Assembly (NCBI RefSeq): GCF_018614055.1
Contig: NZ_JAGGPB010000014.1
Location: 124,001 to 188,000, forward strand
Length of the DNA stretch: 64,000 bases
Direction of reading: 5' to 3'
From: Streptomyces sp. ISL-98
Lineage (GTDB): Bacteria; Actinomycetota; Actinomycetes; Streptomycetales; Streptomycetaceae
Made by a program: the position numbers and the translations under genes. Every line of letters starts with the position of its first letter. The stretch's first letter is position 1. The notes below the pieces were generated by a model. It was not told where the DNA came from, did no database searches, and was given only the letters and a program-made list of their open reading frames with translations. Shown one piece after another: positions 25,563 to 35,013 of this stretch.

Positions 25563-25976
25563 ATGCTCAGGTATCTGCCCTTCCTGCTCGTTCTGGCGTT
25601 GTGGATCTATGCCTTCATCGACTGCCTGAACACCCCCGAGGAAGAGGTACGTCACCTTCCCAAGGTGGTCTGGGTGATCATCGTGCTGCTCTTCGGCGAG
25701 GTGCTGATCGGTCCGGTCGCGTGGCTCGCGGTCGGCAAGGTCCGCAAGGGGGCGCGCGGCGGCGGTACGCCGTCCGAATGGCACCGCAACCACAAGCAGG
25801 AGTGGGTCGCGCCCGACGACAACCCCGACTTCCTCAAGTCCCTCAAGGACGAGAACGAAAAAGACGAGTCGATGATGAAGGACTGGGAGGCCGATCTGCG
25901 GCGCCGCGAGGAGGAGCTCAAGCGGCGCGAGGACGGCACCGGCGGTCCCGGGGACTCGACGCCTCCGAAGCCCTGA
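25563..25976 (+). CDS. Small membrane protein with PLDc_N domain
   Basis: A 137-residue protein with two N-terminal transmembrane segments (about residues 3-20 and 36-56) in the PLDc_N (phospholipase D N-terminal) pattern, and a long hydrophilic tail ending in a charged helical run (KDWEADLRRREEELKRRED). No HKD phospholipase motif is present, so it is not a phospholipase. The ATG at 25563 is preceded by GGGGG; upstream in-frame starts lie in the divergent ubiD promoter. Function is unknown. Confidence 0.8.
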   Translation: MLRYLPFLLVLALWIYAFIDCLNTPEEEVRHLPKVVWVIIVLLFGEVLIGPVAWLAVGKVRKGARGGGTPSEWHRNHKQEWVAPDDNPDFLKSLKDENEKDESMMKDWEADLRRREEELKRREDGTGGPGDSTPPKP

Positions 25977-26049
25977 CGTGCGGGCGTGGCCGTACCGGGC
26001 GATCTCGTAGCAGGTGCGGTCGGGCGGGCGGCGCGAGACGCTGGATGGT

Positions 26050-26574
26050 ATGGACGACCGGATCGCTCACGGCACCAGCCTGACCCACGGCGAGACGCAC
26101 GTATTGCGCTTCGTGCTTGAGCTGCCGTATCCCGTCACCGAGGTCTGGCCCCGAGTCGCCACCCCCGCCGGCCTGCAGGAATGGCTCTGCGCCGCTGATG
26201 TTTTCGAACCGCACATCGGCGGCCAGGTCCGGTTGCGGTGGCTGAACACCGACGAAGAAGGCAACGCCACAGTCGCCGCAGGTGAGGTCACCGCCTGGGA
26301 CGTGGAGCGGGTCGCCGAGTACGAGGTGATCCTGCACGGGCGGATCCGTTTCCACCTGGAGGCGCCGTCGCCCGACGCGACCATCCTCCGGTTCACCAAC
26401 GAGATCGTGGGGACGGCCGCCCGGCGGCTGGACTCGCTCGCCGGGTGGCACAACCACTTCGAGTTCCTGGCGGACGCGCTCGACGGGCGGCCCAAGAACT
26501 GGTCGACGTGGACCCTGGACCGCTGGCTGGAACTGCGCGCCGACTACGAGCGCCGGGGCGGCAGGCAGGTCTGA
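26050..26574 (+). CDS. SRPBCC (START-like) domain protein
   Basis: A 174-residue protein with the SRPBCC fold: VLRFVLELPYPVTEVWPRVATPAGLQEWL opens the domain (in two pieces), with a C-terminal helix at WHNHFEFLADALDG. Members bind small hydrophobic ligands and include AHSA1-like and stress proteins. The ATG at 26050 fits the fold start. Its 3' end overlaps the convergent binding-protein gene by 31 nt. Ligand unknown. Confidence 0.85.
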   Translation: MDDRIAHGTSLTHGETHVLRFVLELPYPVTEVWPRVATPAGLQEWLCAADVFEPHIGGQVRLRWLNTDEEGNATVAAGEVTAWDVERVAEYEVILHGRIRFHLEAPSPDATILRFTNEIVGTAARRLDSLAGWHNHFEFLADALDGRPKNWSTWTLDRWLELRADYERRGGRQV

Positions 26575-28097
26575 GTCGGCGGTTTGCCCTCCGGCCAGGC
26601 GACTTCCACGAAGCGCTGGCTGCCGTCGCGCGCGAGTTCCACGATCGGGACCGCCTTGTTGTACGGGTTCCCGTGGTTGTCCAGGCAGATCCAGCCGCTC
26701 GCGCCGGGCACCTTCAGCTTGCCCTTGACCTGCGGCCACTGGGTGACGACGTCGGTGATCGCCGGCAGCTTCGCGCCCTTCACCGTGGCCTGCCGGATTC
26801 CGTGCACGGCCGTCGCCATCGCGTCGTACGCGATGATCGCCTGCCCGTCGGTCAGCGAGGTCGGGCCGATGGGGCCGACGGCAGGGTCTGCTGCCAGGTC
26901 GGCTGCCAGGTCGAGCAGGTCGGTGAAGGTCCTGTAGTCCGCTGCGGAGCCGCCCGTCGTGGGGGCGCCGGGCCGGCGCCAGGTGTCGGGGTGGGCGAGT
27001 GAGGCATAGCGGACGGTGACCTTGCGGGCCAGGGCCTTCTTGTCGAGCTTGTCGTCGCCGCCGAGGTAGGAACCCTCGTCGCCGGTGAGGACGGTGAACT
27101 TCCGGTGCTGACATCCGCGTTGCCCCAGGGCGTTCACGAACTGGCGGAGCTGGGTGTGGCGTCCGGCGAAGAAGACGGTCTCGGCGCGGGTGTCGCAGAG
27201 CAGCAGGGCGATCTGCCGGAAGGTGTTGGCGGTGGTGCCTTCCTCGGTGGGGTCGGGCGGCGAGGTGAAGAGCTGGGGCTCGTACGGCGCGTCCTTGAGG
27301 AGGTCCGCGAAGGCGCGCTTGAGGGTGGCGGTGTAGTGGTCGCCGGGGCGGGTGTCCTGGACCAGCACCGCCTTGTCGGCTTCGACCTTGCCGAACTGGG
27401 CGATGGCGCGCGCCTCGTCGCTGTTGGTCGGGGAGACGCGGGCCAGGCCGGGGTAGGGGTCGCTGTCGGGCCCGTTGGCTATGTCGTCGGCGGTGATGGT
27501 CGTACCGATGACGGGGATCTTGGCGCCGGTCAGCTCTTTGACCGCGGATTTGGTCTCGGAGCTGCTGGTGGCCACGCCGGTGACGGCGCGCAGGTTGTCG
27601 GGGGCGCCGGTCATCGTCTTCAGCCGCCCGACCGTTGTGCGCCAGTGGGCGTTGCCCTTGCCTGTGTTGGCGAGGACGAGCCGGATCTTGGGGACCTGGT
27701 CGTTCGAGTCGTGATTGGCGCGGTACTGCTCCAGGAAGGCGCCCTGCACCTCGTGCACGATCTTGGTGCGCATCCCGTCGTCGGTGGAGGTGAGCGGCAG
27801 CAGCACCGCCACGGTCGCGTACTCGCCCGCCTTCAGCGTCCTGTTCTCGCGGTCGATGGCGTCGGCGACCTTCGTCAGCGCCGGAACGCCGAAGTCGTAC
27901 CCGTCACCCGACACACCCACGCACTCTGCGCCCTCGGAGTCGTCGGGGCGCTCGACGCCCTTGGCGCAGGTCAGGTCGGGGTTGGCGACGCGGTAGCCGC
28001 CGTACGCCGCAACGGCCGCCAGCGCGAGCACCAGCAGCACCGTGAGCCCCTTGCGCAGGGGTGTGAACCAGAAGACTCTGCGCAGCCAGTCCTTCAT
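26544..28097 (-). CDS. Membrane-anchored periplasmic-binding-protein-like receptor
   Basis: A 517-residue protein with an uncleaved N-terminal signal anchor (about residues 15-35: basic residues, then TVLLVLALAAVAAYG) and no lipobox. The rest is a type I periplasmic-binding fold like branched-chain amino-acid receptors (VAVLLPLTST, VTGVATSSSETKSAVKEL, VIGTTITADD, GQAIIAYDAMATAVHGI). Transport genes are absent. The ATG at 28097 overlaps the stop of the upstream STAND-like NTPase (ATGA), so the two are translationally coupled and probably work together as sensor and effector. Ligand unknown. Confidence 0.85.
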   Translation of the reverse strand: MKDWLRRVFWFTPLRKGLTVLLVLALAAVAAYGGYRVANPDLTCAKGVERPDDSEGAECVGVSGDGYDFGVPALTKVADAIDRENRTLKAGEYATVAVLLPLTSTDDGMRTKIVHEVQGAFLEQYRANHDSNDQVPKIRLVLANTGKGNAHWRTTVGRLKTMTGAPDNLRAVTGVATSSSETKSAVKELTGAKIPVIGTTITADDIANGPDSDPYPGLARVSPTNSDEARAIAQFGKVEADKAVLVQDTRPGDHYTATLKRAFADLLKDAPYEPQLFTSPPDPTEEGTTANTFRQIALLLCDTRAETVFFAGRHTQLRQFVNALGQRGCQHRKFTVLTGDEGSYLGGDDKLDKKALARKVTVRYASLAHPDTWRRPGAPTTGGSAADYRTFTDLLDLAADLAADPAVGPIGPTSLTDGQAIIAYDAMATAVHGIRQATVKGAKLPAITDVVTQWPQVKGKLKVPGASGWICLDNHGNPYNKAVPIVELARDGSQRFVEVAWPEGKPPTQTCLPPRRS

Positions 28098-30115
28098 GAC
28101 CCGCCTCCCGGGCTCGTCGTCAGGGGACGCCACTCGCGCACGGCCTGCGGCCACGAGCGGGAGGCCTGCCAGAGGACTTCGTTGCCCGAGCTGTGCAGCT
28201 CCGACAGGAGGCCCAGCTCGTACCCCATCTTTTCGGTCACCTCGTCGTCCGGGAGGGCCAGTGGATCCGTCAGCTGCCAGACGGCGTACAGCAGTCGGCG
28301 GATACGGAGATGGAGAGCGGCGTCCGCGCCGGGCGGCGGCGGGGCCGATGTCTCGCTGCGGCCGAGGGCCATGGGGCGGCGTACGTCCGGGGCGTCGAAA
28401 TGCGGCGCGGAGGCGATGAAGCGAAGCTCGTCCAGCCAGTCGCGGGCGTCGGAGCCCGGGAAGGTCTCGCGCAGATACGTCACCGCGTTCTCGGTGATCC
28501 CGAGGGCCAGTTCGTGGTGGAGGCGGCGCGGGGCCTCGTCGCGATAGTGGCGGCGCAGCGTCTCGTGGACGGCCCGCCAGCGGGCGAAGTCGGGGTCGCC
28601 GTATCTGAGCCGGTGCAGCAGCAGGGTGCGCAGGAAGGGGTCGCCTATGAAGCGGCCGGGGGCGGCGGACCAGTGCTCGTCGGCGAGGAGGGTGCGGATG
28701 TCGCGTACGGCGGCCAGTCCCGTACGTCCCTCGTCGCCCGGCAGCCGTGACTCGGCCAGGGCCTCCGCCGACGGGACGTCGTGGGCGGGGGCGAGCACGG
28801 TGAGCCAGTCCAGGCGGGAGGCGGGCACGAGCCGCCCGAGGAGCTCACCGGCCACTTCGCACCCCTCCTGGTCCTCGCGGAGGGTCACGGGCGCGGTGAG
28901 CAGGGACGCCGGGGTGAACCGCTCCGGATGGGGGTCCTGCCCGGCCGCGCGCCCCAGCAGATCGACGCCGACGGGCCGTCCGCCCGTCAACCGGTGTACT
29001 GCGCGGGCGAGTTGGGGCGGGGTGAGCTGGCGGGGGTCGGTGCGGTCGAAGAACTGCCGTACGTGCTCGGGTTCGAGCGGGGTCAGCTCGACGGCGAGGG
29101 CGCCCGACGCGACCTCCTGGCCGCGCTGCCACCCCGACTCGTGCCGGACCTCGGGGAGGGAGCGGCGTACGGCATGGCGCAGGGCGGGGTGGTCGTGCCC
29201 GCGCAGTGCGGCGACGAAGACGACGTGGTCGCGCTTGCCGTCGGCGCGGTCGCGCAGCACGGGCTCGACGAGGCGGCGGCCCAGCGGAGCCTGTGCGTTG
29301 TCCAGCAGCACGAGCGGCCGGCCGACCCGGCGCAGCCGTCCCATACCGTGATACGCGGCGTCCAGATCGGCGCGCAGCGCGCCCAGGAGATGGCGTTCGG
29401 CGCGGATGCGGTGCTCGCTGCCGCGCCGGAAGTGCAGGGCGAGCAGGGTGAGGCCGCGCTTGGCCTTGCCGCCGGCGCCGGGGTAGTTGCTGTACCAGTC
29501 GGCGGAGGCGCGCTGCCCCCGGTTGAACAGGTCGTCCAGGAGCGACTCGACGGTGGTCTCCACGACCACGTCGAGCCCGGGCCCCACCCCGGAGGCCATC
29601 GCGGCGAACTTCGACACGACCTTCGTCAGCCAGCTGCGGGTCTGGTTGCGCCAGCGCGAGCCCGGCTCGACGAGCAGGCCGAGGCGCAGGCCCTCGGCGA
29701 GAATGTTCTCGTCGTCGTGCGGCCGCCATCCGAGGCTGGCCACCGAGAGCAGTCCGGCCGCGAGCCGGGGGAACTCGACGGCTCCCGCACCGTGCACGGC
29801 GGGCGCGAGCTGCTCGCCCAGCTCGGCCAGGGCCTCGGTCACCGGCGACCAGGAGGGCGAGTGCTCGGGCGGCCGCTCGATGAACTCGGCTCTTTCGCAG
29901 TCGATGAGAGCGACGGGCGTACGTTGCCGGTACCCAGTGTGCAGCCGTTTCAGGACGGCGGTCTTGCCCATGCCGCGGCCGCCGGTGAGGACGACGGCCG
30001 GGAGGTCGTCGCGATGCTCGAAGGGGATCTTCTGGAAGCCGCGGGGCGGCAGACCGATGAGCCGTGGCGCGAGACCGTCGAGTACTGCCTCGCGGCCGAA
30101 CAGCTCTCTGTCCAC
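28094..30115 (-). CDS. STAND-like P-loop NTPase coupled to the binding protein
   Basis: A 673-residue cytoplasmic ATPase. Walker A is GGRGMGKTA (about residues 45-53), Walker B is PLVLLDN (about 267-273), and VVFVAALRGHDHPAL looks like a sensor region. The C-terminal half is helical (RRLHHELALGITENAVTYLRE) and could be the winged-helix and superstructure part of a STAND protein. The first residues (MDRELFGREAVLDGL) resemble the usual STAND N-terminus. The GTG at 30115 has GGAGG 5 nt upstream. It is first in a two-gene operon with the anchored binding protein. Effector and signal are unknown. Confidence 0.75.
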   Translation of the reverse strand: MDRELFGREAVLDGLAPRLIGLPPRGFQKIPFEHRDDLPAVVLTGGRGMGKTAVLKRLHTGYRQRTPVALIDCERAEFIERPPEHSPSWSPVTEALAELGEQLAPAVHGAGAVEFPRLAAGLLSVASLGWRPHDDENILAEGLRLGLLVEPGSRWRNQTRSWLTKVVSKFAAMASGVGPGLDVVVETTVESLLDDLFNRGQRASADWYSNYPGAGGKAKRGLTLLALHFRRGSEHRIRAERHLLGALRADLDAAYHGMGRLRRVGRPLVLLDNAQAPLGRRLVEPVLRDRADGKRDHVVFVAALRGHDHPALRHAVRRSLPEVRHESGWQRGQEVASGALAVELTPLEPEHVRQFFDRTDPRQLTPPQLARAVHRLTGGRPVGVDLLGRAAGQDPHPERFTPASLLTAPVTLREDQEGCEVAGELLGRLVPASRLDWLTVLAPAHDVPSAEALAESRLPGDEGRTGLAAVRDIRTLLADEHWSAAPGRFIGDPFLRTLLLHRLRYGDPDFARWRAVHETLRRHYRDEAPRRLHHELALGITENAVTYLRETFPGSDARDWLDELRFIASAPHFDAPDVRRPMALGRSETSAPPPPGADAALHLRIRRLLYAVWQLTDPLALPDDEVTEKMGYELGLLSELHSSGNEVLWQASRSWPQAVREWRPLTTSPGGGS

Positions 30116-30239
30116 AGCACCTCCCGTGCCACGAATCAACAGCTGTCGCTGCGTCAACACCACTTTACTAACAGTGAGTTGAAGTGTGCACGGGCTTTCG
30201 AATGTTCTTCGGCGAAGACGAAATTCGGCAACGCCGGGC

Positions 30240-30680
30240 TCAGTCGCCGATGTCCTCGCTCCACAGGTCGGGCCGCTCCGCGATGAAGTCACGCATCAGG
30301 CCGGTGCACTCCGGATCGTCGAGCACCACGACCTCCACCCCGTGCTCAGCGAGCCAGTCCTGCCCGCCCCGGAAGGTCGTCGCCTCGCCGATCACGACCC
30401 GCGAGATCCCGAACTGCCGCACCAGGCCGCTGCAGTACCAGCAGGGAGACAGCGTCGTCACCATCGTCGTACCCCGGTACGAGCGCTGCCGCCCGGCATC
30501 ACGGAACGCCGCGGTCTCCGCGTGCATGGAGGGGTCCCCGTCCTGCACCCGCCGGTTGTGCCCACGGCCCAGAAGCGCGCCGTCGGCCCCGTACAGAGCG
30601 GCTCCGATCGGGATACCGCCTTCCGCCAGTCCCGCGCGCGCCTCTGCGACAGCCGTCTCCAGCCACTGCTTCTGATCCAT
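30240..30680 (-). CDS. Cytosine deaminase (FCY1-like)
   Basis: A 146-residue zinc deaminase. HAET (zinc His and catalytic Glu) and SPCWYCSG (two zinc Cys) form the active site. The tail VVVLDDPECTGLMRDFIAERPDLWSEDIGD (in pieces) closely follows yeast-type cytosine deaminase, which converts cytosine to uracil, rather than the broader tRNA or guanine deaminases. The ATG at 30680 has AGGGTGAG upstream. It stands alone between the STAND pair and ccsB. Substrate is inferred from the tail and needs assay. Confidence 0.85.
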   Translation of the reverse strand: MDQKQWLETAVAEARAGLAEGGIPIGAALYGADGALLGRGHNRRVQDGDPSMHAETAAFRDAGRQRSYRGTTMVTTLSPCWYCSGLVRQFGISRVVIGEATTFRGGQDWLAEHGVEVVVLDDPECTGLMRDFIAERPDLWSEDIGD

Positions 30681-30726
30681 GCGTCTCACCCTGCCAGGGA
30701 GCTCCGCGATCGTCCGGGGTAGTGCG

Positions 30727-31809
30727 TCAGACGCCCGCGTACGAGTGCTTGCCGTTCAGGAAGATGTTCACGCCGTAGAAGTTCCACAGCCAGCAGCCGA
30801 ACGCGAACAGAGCCAGGTAGGCCGCCTTGCGGCCCTTCCACCCGGCCGTCGCGCGCGCGTGCAGGTAGCAGGCGTACGCGACCCACGTGATGAAGGACCA
30901 GACCTCCTTGGGGTCCCAGCCCCAGTAGCGGCCCCACGCGTCGCCGGCCCAGATCGCGCCCGCGATGATCGTGAACGTCCACAGCGGGAAGACGGCGGCG
31001 TTCACGCGGTACGAGAACTTGTCGAGCGTGGCGGCGGCCGGAAGGCGCTCCAGCACGGACGTCGCGAAGCTGCCGGGCTCACGGCCCTCCGCGAGCTTCG
31101 CCTCGTACGCGTCGCGGAAGAGGTAGAGCAGCGTGCCGACAGCGCCGAGGTAGAAGACCGCGCCGCAGAAGATCGCGGTGGAGACGTGGATCCACAGCCA
31201 GTACGAGTCGAGCGCCGGGACCAGCTGGTCGCTCTCGGTGTAGAGCCACTTGGTGGCGATACCGAGGTTGAGGAGGACCGTGGTGACCAGCGGCAGGCCC
31301 GCCCAGCGGACGTTCTTCTTGGCCGCCAGGATCGCCAGGTACACGCCGACGACCACCGTGGAGAAGGTGATCGAGAACTCGTACATGTTGCCCCACGGCG
31401 CGCGCTGCACCGACAGGGCGCGGGCGACCACACCGCCCGCCTCGACGAGGAAGGCGAGGACGGTCAGCGAGACGGCGACGCGACCGTACAGGTCGCCCTT
31501 CTCCGTGCCGCCCGCAGCGCCGGGGCCGTCGGGCACATCGCGCGTGCCCGCCGCCGAGCGGGTGACGATCTTCGGCTTGTCGAGGACCGTCGTGGAACCG
31601 CCGGAGCGCACCGTCACCGCGGGGGCGGCCTTCGTCGTCGCACCGTCGGCGGTCAGCGCGGCGGCCGTACGGCCGACCTTGCTGCGGCTGCCGAGGACCC
31701 ATTCGGCGATGTGGGCGAGGAAGGCCAGCGTGTAGACGGCCATCGACGAATAGATCAGCACATTGCTGATGTGGGCGAGGTTCTCGTTGGTTGCGGCCGC
31801 GAGATTCAC
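30727..31809 (-). CDS. ccsB: Cytochrome c biogenesis protein CcsB
   Basis: A 360-residue membrane component of System II cytochrome c maturation. With ResB it forms the synthetase that exports haem and ligates it to CXXCH of apocytochromes. The haem-handling WWD block is WGRYWGWDPKEVWSF near residues 287-301, with flanking histidines. About eight spans are visible. The GTG at 31809 overlaps the resB stop (GTGA), giving translational coupling. The order ccdA, resB, ccsB downstream of tlpA is the classical actinobacterial set. Confidence 0.93.
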   Translation of the reverse strand: MNLAAATNENLAHISNVLIYSSMAVYTLAFLAHIAEWVLGSRSKVGRTAAALTADGATTKAAPAVTVRSGGSTTVLDKPKIVTRSAAGTRDVPDGPGAAGGTEKGDLYGRVAVSLTVLAFLVEAGGVVARALSVQRAPWGNMYEFSITFSTVVVGVYLAILAAKKNVRWAGLPLVTTVLLNLGIATKWLYTESDQLVPALDSYWLWIHVSTAIFCGAVFYLGAVGTLLYLFRDAYEAKLAEGREPGSFATSVLERLPAAATLDKFSYRVNAAVFPLWTFTIIAGAIWAGDAWGRYWGWDPKEVWSFITWVAYACYLHARATAGWKGRKAAYLALFAFGCWLWNFYGVNIFLNGKHSYAGV

Positions 31810-33545
31810 GCGCGGACTCCTTCGACAGGTTCAGCGGGATCAGGTGCCGTCGGCGCCTGTGAATTGAGCGTTGCGGCCAGGTCCGCCAGTTCCTCGGGGA
31901 GCTTGGAGGATTCGCTGCGGCCGAGTCCGGCCATTTCGACGACGGTGACGCCGTCCTTGCCCCGTACGGCCCGGACCCAGATCCGGCGGCGCTGGATGAA
32001 CAGCGATGCGGCCAGGCCCACGATCGCGGCGACGGCCCCCAGGAGTGCGGGTACGTTGCCGGGCTGCTGCGAGATCTGGAAGGTCGCCCACTCCTTCACG
32101 TCCTTCTCGAACGTGATGGAGCCCGCGCCGTCCGGCAGCTTCATGGTCTCGCCGGGCAGCAGCCGCTGCTTGAGGTCGACGCCCTGGTCGTCCTTGAACG
32201 CCTTCATCTTGCGCTTGTCGAGCTGGTAGACGTTCTGCGGCAGGCCCGCGTTCACGCCGAGGCTGCCGTGGTACGCGTTGAGCGCGAGGACGGGGAAGTC
32301 GAGACCCGGGTACTGGGAGAGCATCGTGCCCTTGCCCGCACCCGCGAACGTCGGCACGAAGAAGGCCTGGAAGCCCAGCTGGTCCTTCTTGCCGTCCTTG
32401 TCGCGGTAGCCGTCCATGACCTTGACGGCGCCGGACGAGGTGATGTTGGAATCCATGGGCAGCAGCGGCACCGCGCCGGAGAAGACCGTTTTGCCCCTGC
32501 CGTCCTTGACGGTGACGACCGGCGCGTATCCGTGCCCAATGAGATAGACCTTCGAGCCGCCGACCTCCAGCGGCCGGTTCACCTCGATCGTGGTCTTCTT
32601 CTCCTGGCCGTCCGCGCCCTCGGCGTACGTCACCCGGGCCTCGAAGGTACGGGGCGTGCCCCGCTGGGGGCCGGTGCGCTCGTACGTCCCGACGAACGTG
32701 TCGAGCTTGAAGCTGAACGGCTCCAGGTCGAGGTCCCTGTCGAACAGCGACCCGGACTTGAAGTCGTCGTACTGCGTGAGGGTGTTCGCGAAACCGCTGC
32801 CCTGGACGATCAGCTTGCCGCCCTCGGACTTGAAGAGCTGCCCGGTGGCGAAGGACACGAGCATCACGATGAGCGCGATGTGGAACATCAGGTTCCCGGC
32901 CTCGCGCAGATAGCCCTTCTCGGCGGCGACCGCGTCACCGACCGGATGGGACCGGAAGCGGCGCTTCTTCAGCATGGCCAGCGCGACCTCGCGGACCTGC
33001 TCGGGCTCGGCCTCCGTACGCCAGGTCGTGTACGCCGGAAGTCGCGTCAGGCGGCCCGGGGCGCCCGGCGGGCGGCCGCGGAGCTGGCCGACGAACTGCC
33101 AGGTGCGGGGCACGATGCAGCCGATGAGCGAGACGAACAGCAGGATGTAGATCGCGGAGAACCACACCGAGCTGTAGACGTCGAAGAGCCCGAGGTCTTC
33201 GTAGACCGGCGCCAGGGTCTCGTGGGCCGCCTTGAACTCCTCGACCTTCGTCTCGTCGACGCCGGTCTGCGGGATCAGGGAGCCGGGGATCGCGCCCAGC
33301 GACAGCAGGAAGAGCAGGATCAGCGCGACCCGCATCGAGGTCAGCTGCCGCCAGAACCAGCGCACCCAGCCCGTCGTCTCGCGCCAGGCCCAGGCGATGC
33401 GGCCGGCCGCGCCGGGCTGCATCACGCCGCCGAAGGAGCCGGGGACCGCCCGCTCCTCGGGGGCGGTGGAAAGCTGGGCACCGGCCTCGCCGAGCTCACG
33501 CTCGTCGTTCTCGGCGGCCGCGTGGTCCGTCTCGGTCTTGCTCAT
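31806..33545 (-). CDS. resB: Cytochrome c biogenesis protein ResB
   Basis: A 579-residue ResB/Ccs1 membrane protein, the partner of CcsB. An acidic N-terminal extension (about 60 residues) is followed by the first span (VALILLFLLSLGAIPGSLIPQ), YSSVWFSAIYILLFVSL and a large extracytoplasmic domain before the last span (about residue 505). EAGNLMFHIALIVML carries the histidine near a membrane face. The ATG at 33545 is preferred over far upstream starts in the ccdA frame. Stop overlaps the ccsB start. Confidence 0.92.
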   Translation of the reverse strand: MSKTETDHAAAENDERELGEAGAQLSTAPEERAVPGSFGGVMQPGAAGRIAWAWRETTGWVRWFWRQLTSMRVALILLFLLSLGAIPGSLIPQTGVDETKVEEFKAAHETLAPVYEDLGLFDVYSSVWFSAIYILLFVSLIGCIVPRTWQFVGQLRGRPPGAPGRLTRLPAYTTWRTEAEPEQVREVALAMLKKRRFRSHPVGDAVAAEKGYLREAGNLMFHIALIVMLVSFATGQLFKSEGGKLIVQGSGFANTLTQYDDFKSGSLFDRDLDLEPFSFKLDTFVGTYERTGPQRGTPRTFEARVTYAEGADGQEKKTTIEVNRPLEVGGSKVYLIGHGYAPVVTVKDGRGKTVFSGAVPLLPMDSNITSSGAVKVMDGYRDKDGKKDQLGFQAFFVPTFAGAGKGTMLSQYPGLDFPVLALNAYHGSLGVNAGLPQNVYQLDKRKMKAFKDDQGVDLKQRLLPGETMKLPDGAGSITFEKDVKEWATFQISQQPGNVPALLGAVAAIVGLAASLFIQRRRIWVRAVRGKDGVTVVEMAGLGRSESSKLPEELADLAATLNSQAPTAPDPAEPVEGVRA

Positions 33546-33550
33546 GGAAC

Positions 33551-34318
33551 TCAGATCCCCACCGTGAAGCCTTGGGCCCAGCCCTGCATGTCCTGGACGA
33601 GACCGTTCCAGACCCCTGTGACGAGCAGCAGGCCGGTCGCGATCATCATCAGTCCGCCGATGCGCATCACCCAGACGTAGTGCTTCTTGACCCAGGCGAA
33701 CGCACCGAGCGCCCGCCGGAACGCCACCGCGGCGACCACGAAGGGCACGCCGAGGCCGAGGCAGTACGCGACGGTCAGTATGGCCCCGCGCCCCGCGCCC
33801 CCCTCGGTAAGGGCGAGCGCCTGGACGGCGCCGAGCGTCGGGCCGGTGCACGGCGCCCAGCCGATGCCGAAGAGAGCGCCCAGTACGGGCGCTCCCGCGA
33901 GGCCGGCCGCCGGCCGCTTGTGGAAGCGGAACTCGCGCTGGGTGATCCAGGGCAGCAGTCCCATGAAGAAGGCGCCCATCAGGATCATCAGCCCGCCGAG
34001 CACCATGGAGAGCGTCTCCTGGTGCTCCTGGAGCGTCGAGCCGAAGTAGCCGAAGAGCGCGCCGGTCGAGACGAAGACGGCGGTGAAGCCGAGCACGAAG
34101 AGCGAGGCGCCCGCGACCATACGGCCGCGCTTGGCCTCCGCCAGGTCGGTGCCGCTGATTCCGGTGACGTACGACAGGTAGCCGGGCACGAGCGGCAGCA
34201 CGCACGGCGAGAAGAACGAGACGAGGCCGGCGGCGACGGCGATCGGCAGGGCGAGTATCAGGGCACCGCTCAGAACCGTCGGGTTCGGGTCGGTGATCGC
34301 GGCGGCGAGAACGCTCAC
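33551..34318 (-). CDS. ccdA: Thiol-disulphide transporter CcdA
   Basis: A 255-residue DsbD-like membrane protein that carries reducing power from cytoplasmic thioredoxin to the extracytoplasmic side. Its paired cysteines are in FFSPCVLPLVPGYLSY (first span) and GIGWAPCTGPTLGAV. Six spans are apparent. The start is GTG at 34318, 4 nt after the tlpA stop. It would reduce the TlpA protein next to it, which keeps apocytochrome cysteines reduced for haem attachment. Confidence 0.93.
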   Translation of the reverse strand: MSVLAAAITDPNPTVLSGALILALPIAVAAGLVSFFSPCVLPLVPGYLSYVTGISGTDLAEAKRGRMVAGASLFVLGFTAVFVSTGALFGYFGSTLQEHQETLSMVLGGLMILMGAFFMGLLPWITQREFRFHKRPAAGLAGAPVLGALFGIGWAPCTGPTLGAVQALALTEGGAGRGAILTVAYCLGLGVPFVVAAVAFRRALGAFAWVKKHYVWVMRIGGLMMIATGLLLVTGVWNGLVQDMQGWAQGFTVGI

Positions 34319-34322
34319 TTGG

Positions 34323-34946
34323 TCACTTCTCCGCGATCAGCGGGTCGATCATCTGGTGCAGCCTCTTCGCGTTGACGGCGCCCACGTAGCGCGCCGCGAG
34401 CTTGCCTTCGCGGTCGATCACAATCGTCGACGGAACGAGCTGCGGATTCAGACTGCCCTTGGGAAAGCGGAGAAGCAGCTTGCCGATCGGGTCGTGGAGG
34501 CTGGGATAGCCGACACCCCACTCCTCTTCGAACTTGATCGCGGGGCCGGTGGAGTCGTCGCGGGTGTTGATCCCGACGAACTCGACTCCCTTGTCCTTGG
34601 TCTCCTTTGCGACCTTCGCGAAATGCGGCGCCTCGGCCCGGCAGGGCGTGCACCACGAACCCCAGACGTTCATGACGACGACCTTGCCCTTGAAGTCGTC
34701 GATGTCGAGCTTCTTGCCCTGGAGGGTCTTCCCGTCGAGCTTCGGGGCGTCCTGCCGGTCGCCCTTCGCGACAGTGGAGATGCCGCCGCTGCCGGTCACG
34801 AACTTGGCGCCGCCCGAGCCCGACGACGTACTGCCGTCGCCTCCGCACGCCGAAAGCGTGAGTGCGCCGACGACCGCGACGGCGGCTGCCGATGCGGCGT
34901 GACGGGTGCGGTTCGAGCGGCGGCGGGGGGCGCGGCTAAGGCTCAT
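34323..34946 (-). CDS. TlpA/ResA-type thioredoxin-like lipoprotein
   Basis: A 207-residue lipoprotein thiol reductase. The signal sequence ends in LSAC (lipobox Cys near residue 34), followed by a Gly/Ser linker. The thioredoxin fold has WCTPC as redox site (about residues 99-103), and NPQLVPSTIVIDREG gives the cis-proline strand. It stands at the head of ccdA-resB-ccsB and most likely reduces apocytochrome c. The ATG is at 34946. Confidence 0.92.
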   Translation of the reverse strand: MSLSRAPRRRSNRTRHAASAAAVAVVGALTLSACGGDGSTSSGSGGAKFVTGSGGISTVAKGDRQDAPKLDGKTLQGKKLDIDDFKGKVVVMNVWGSWCTPCRAEAPHFAKVAKETKDKGVEFVGINTRDDSTGPAIKFEEEWGVGYPSLHDPIGKLLLRFPKGSLNPQLVPSTIVIDREGKLAARYVGAVNAKRLHQMIDPLIAEK

Positions 34947-35013
34947 GTGAAAAGTTTCGCATGAGCGTTCCAGGGATCTTCCGCACCCCCCTTGGTGCCC
35001 GTAAAGCCCCTTG

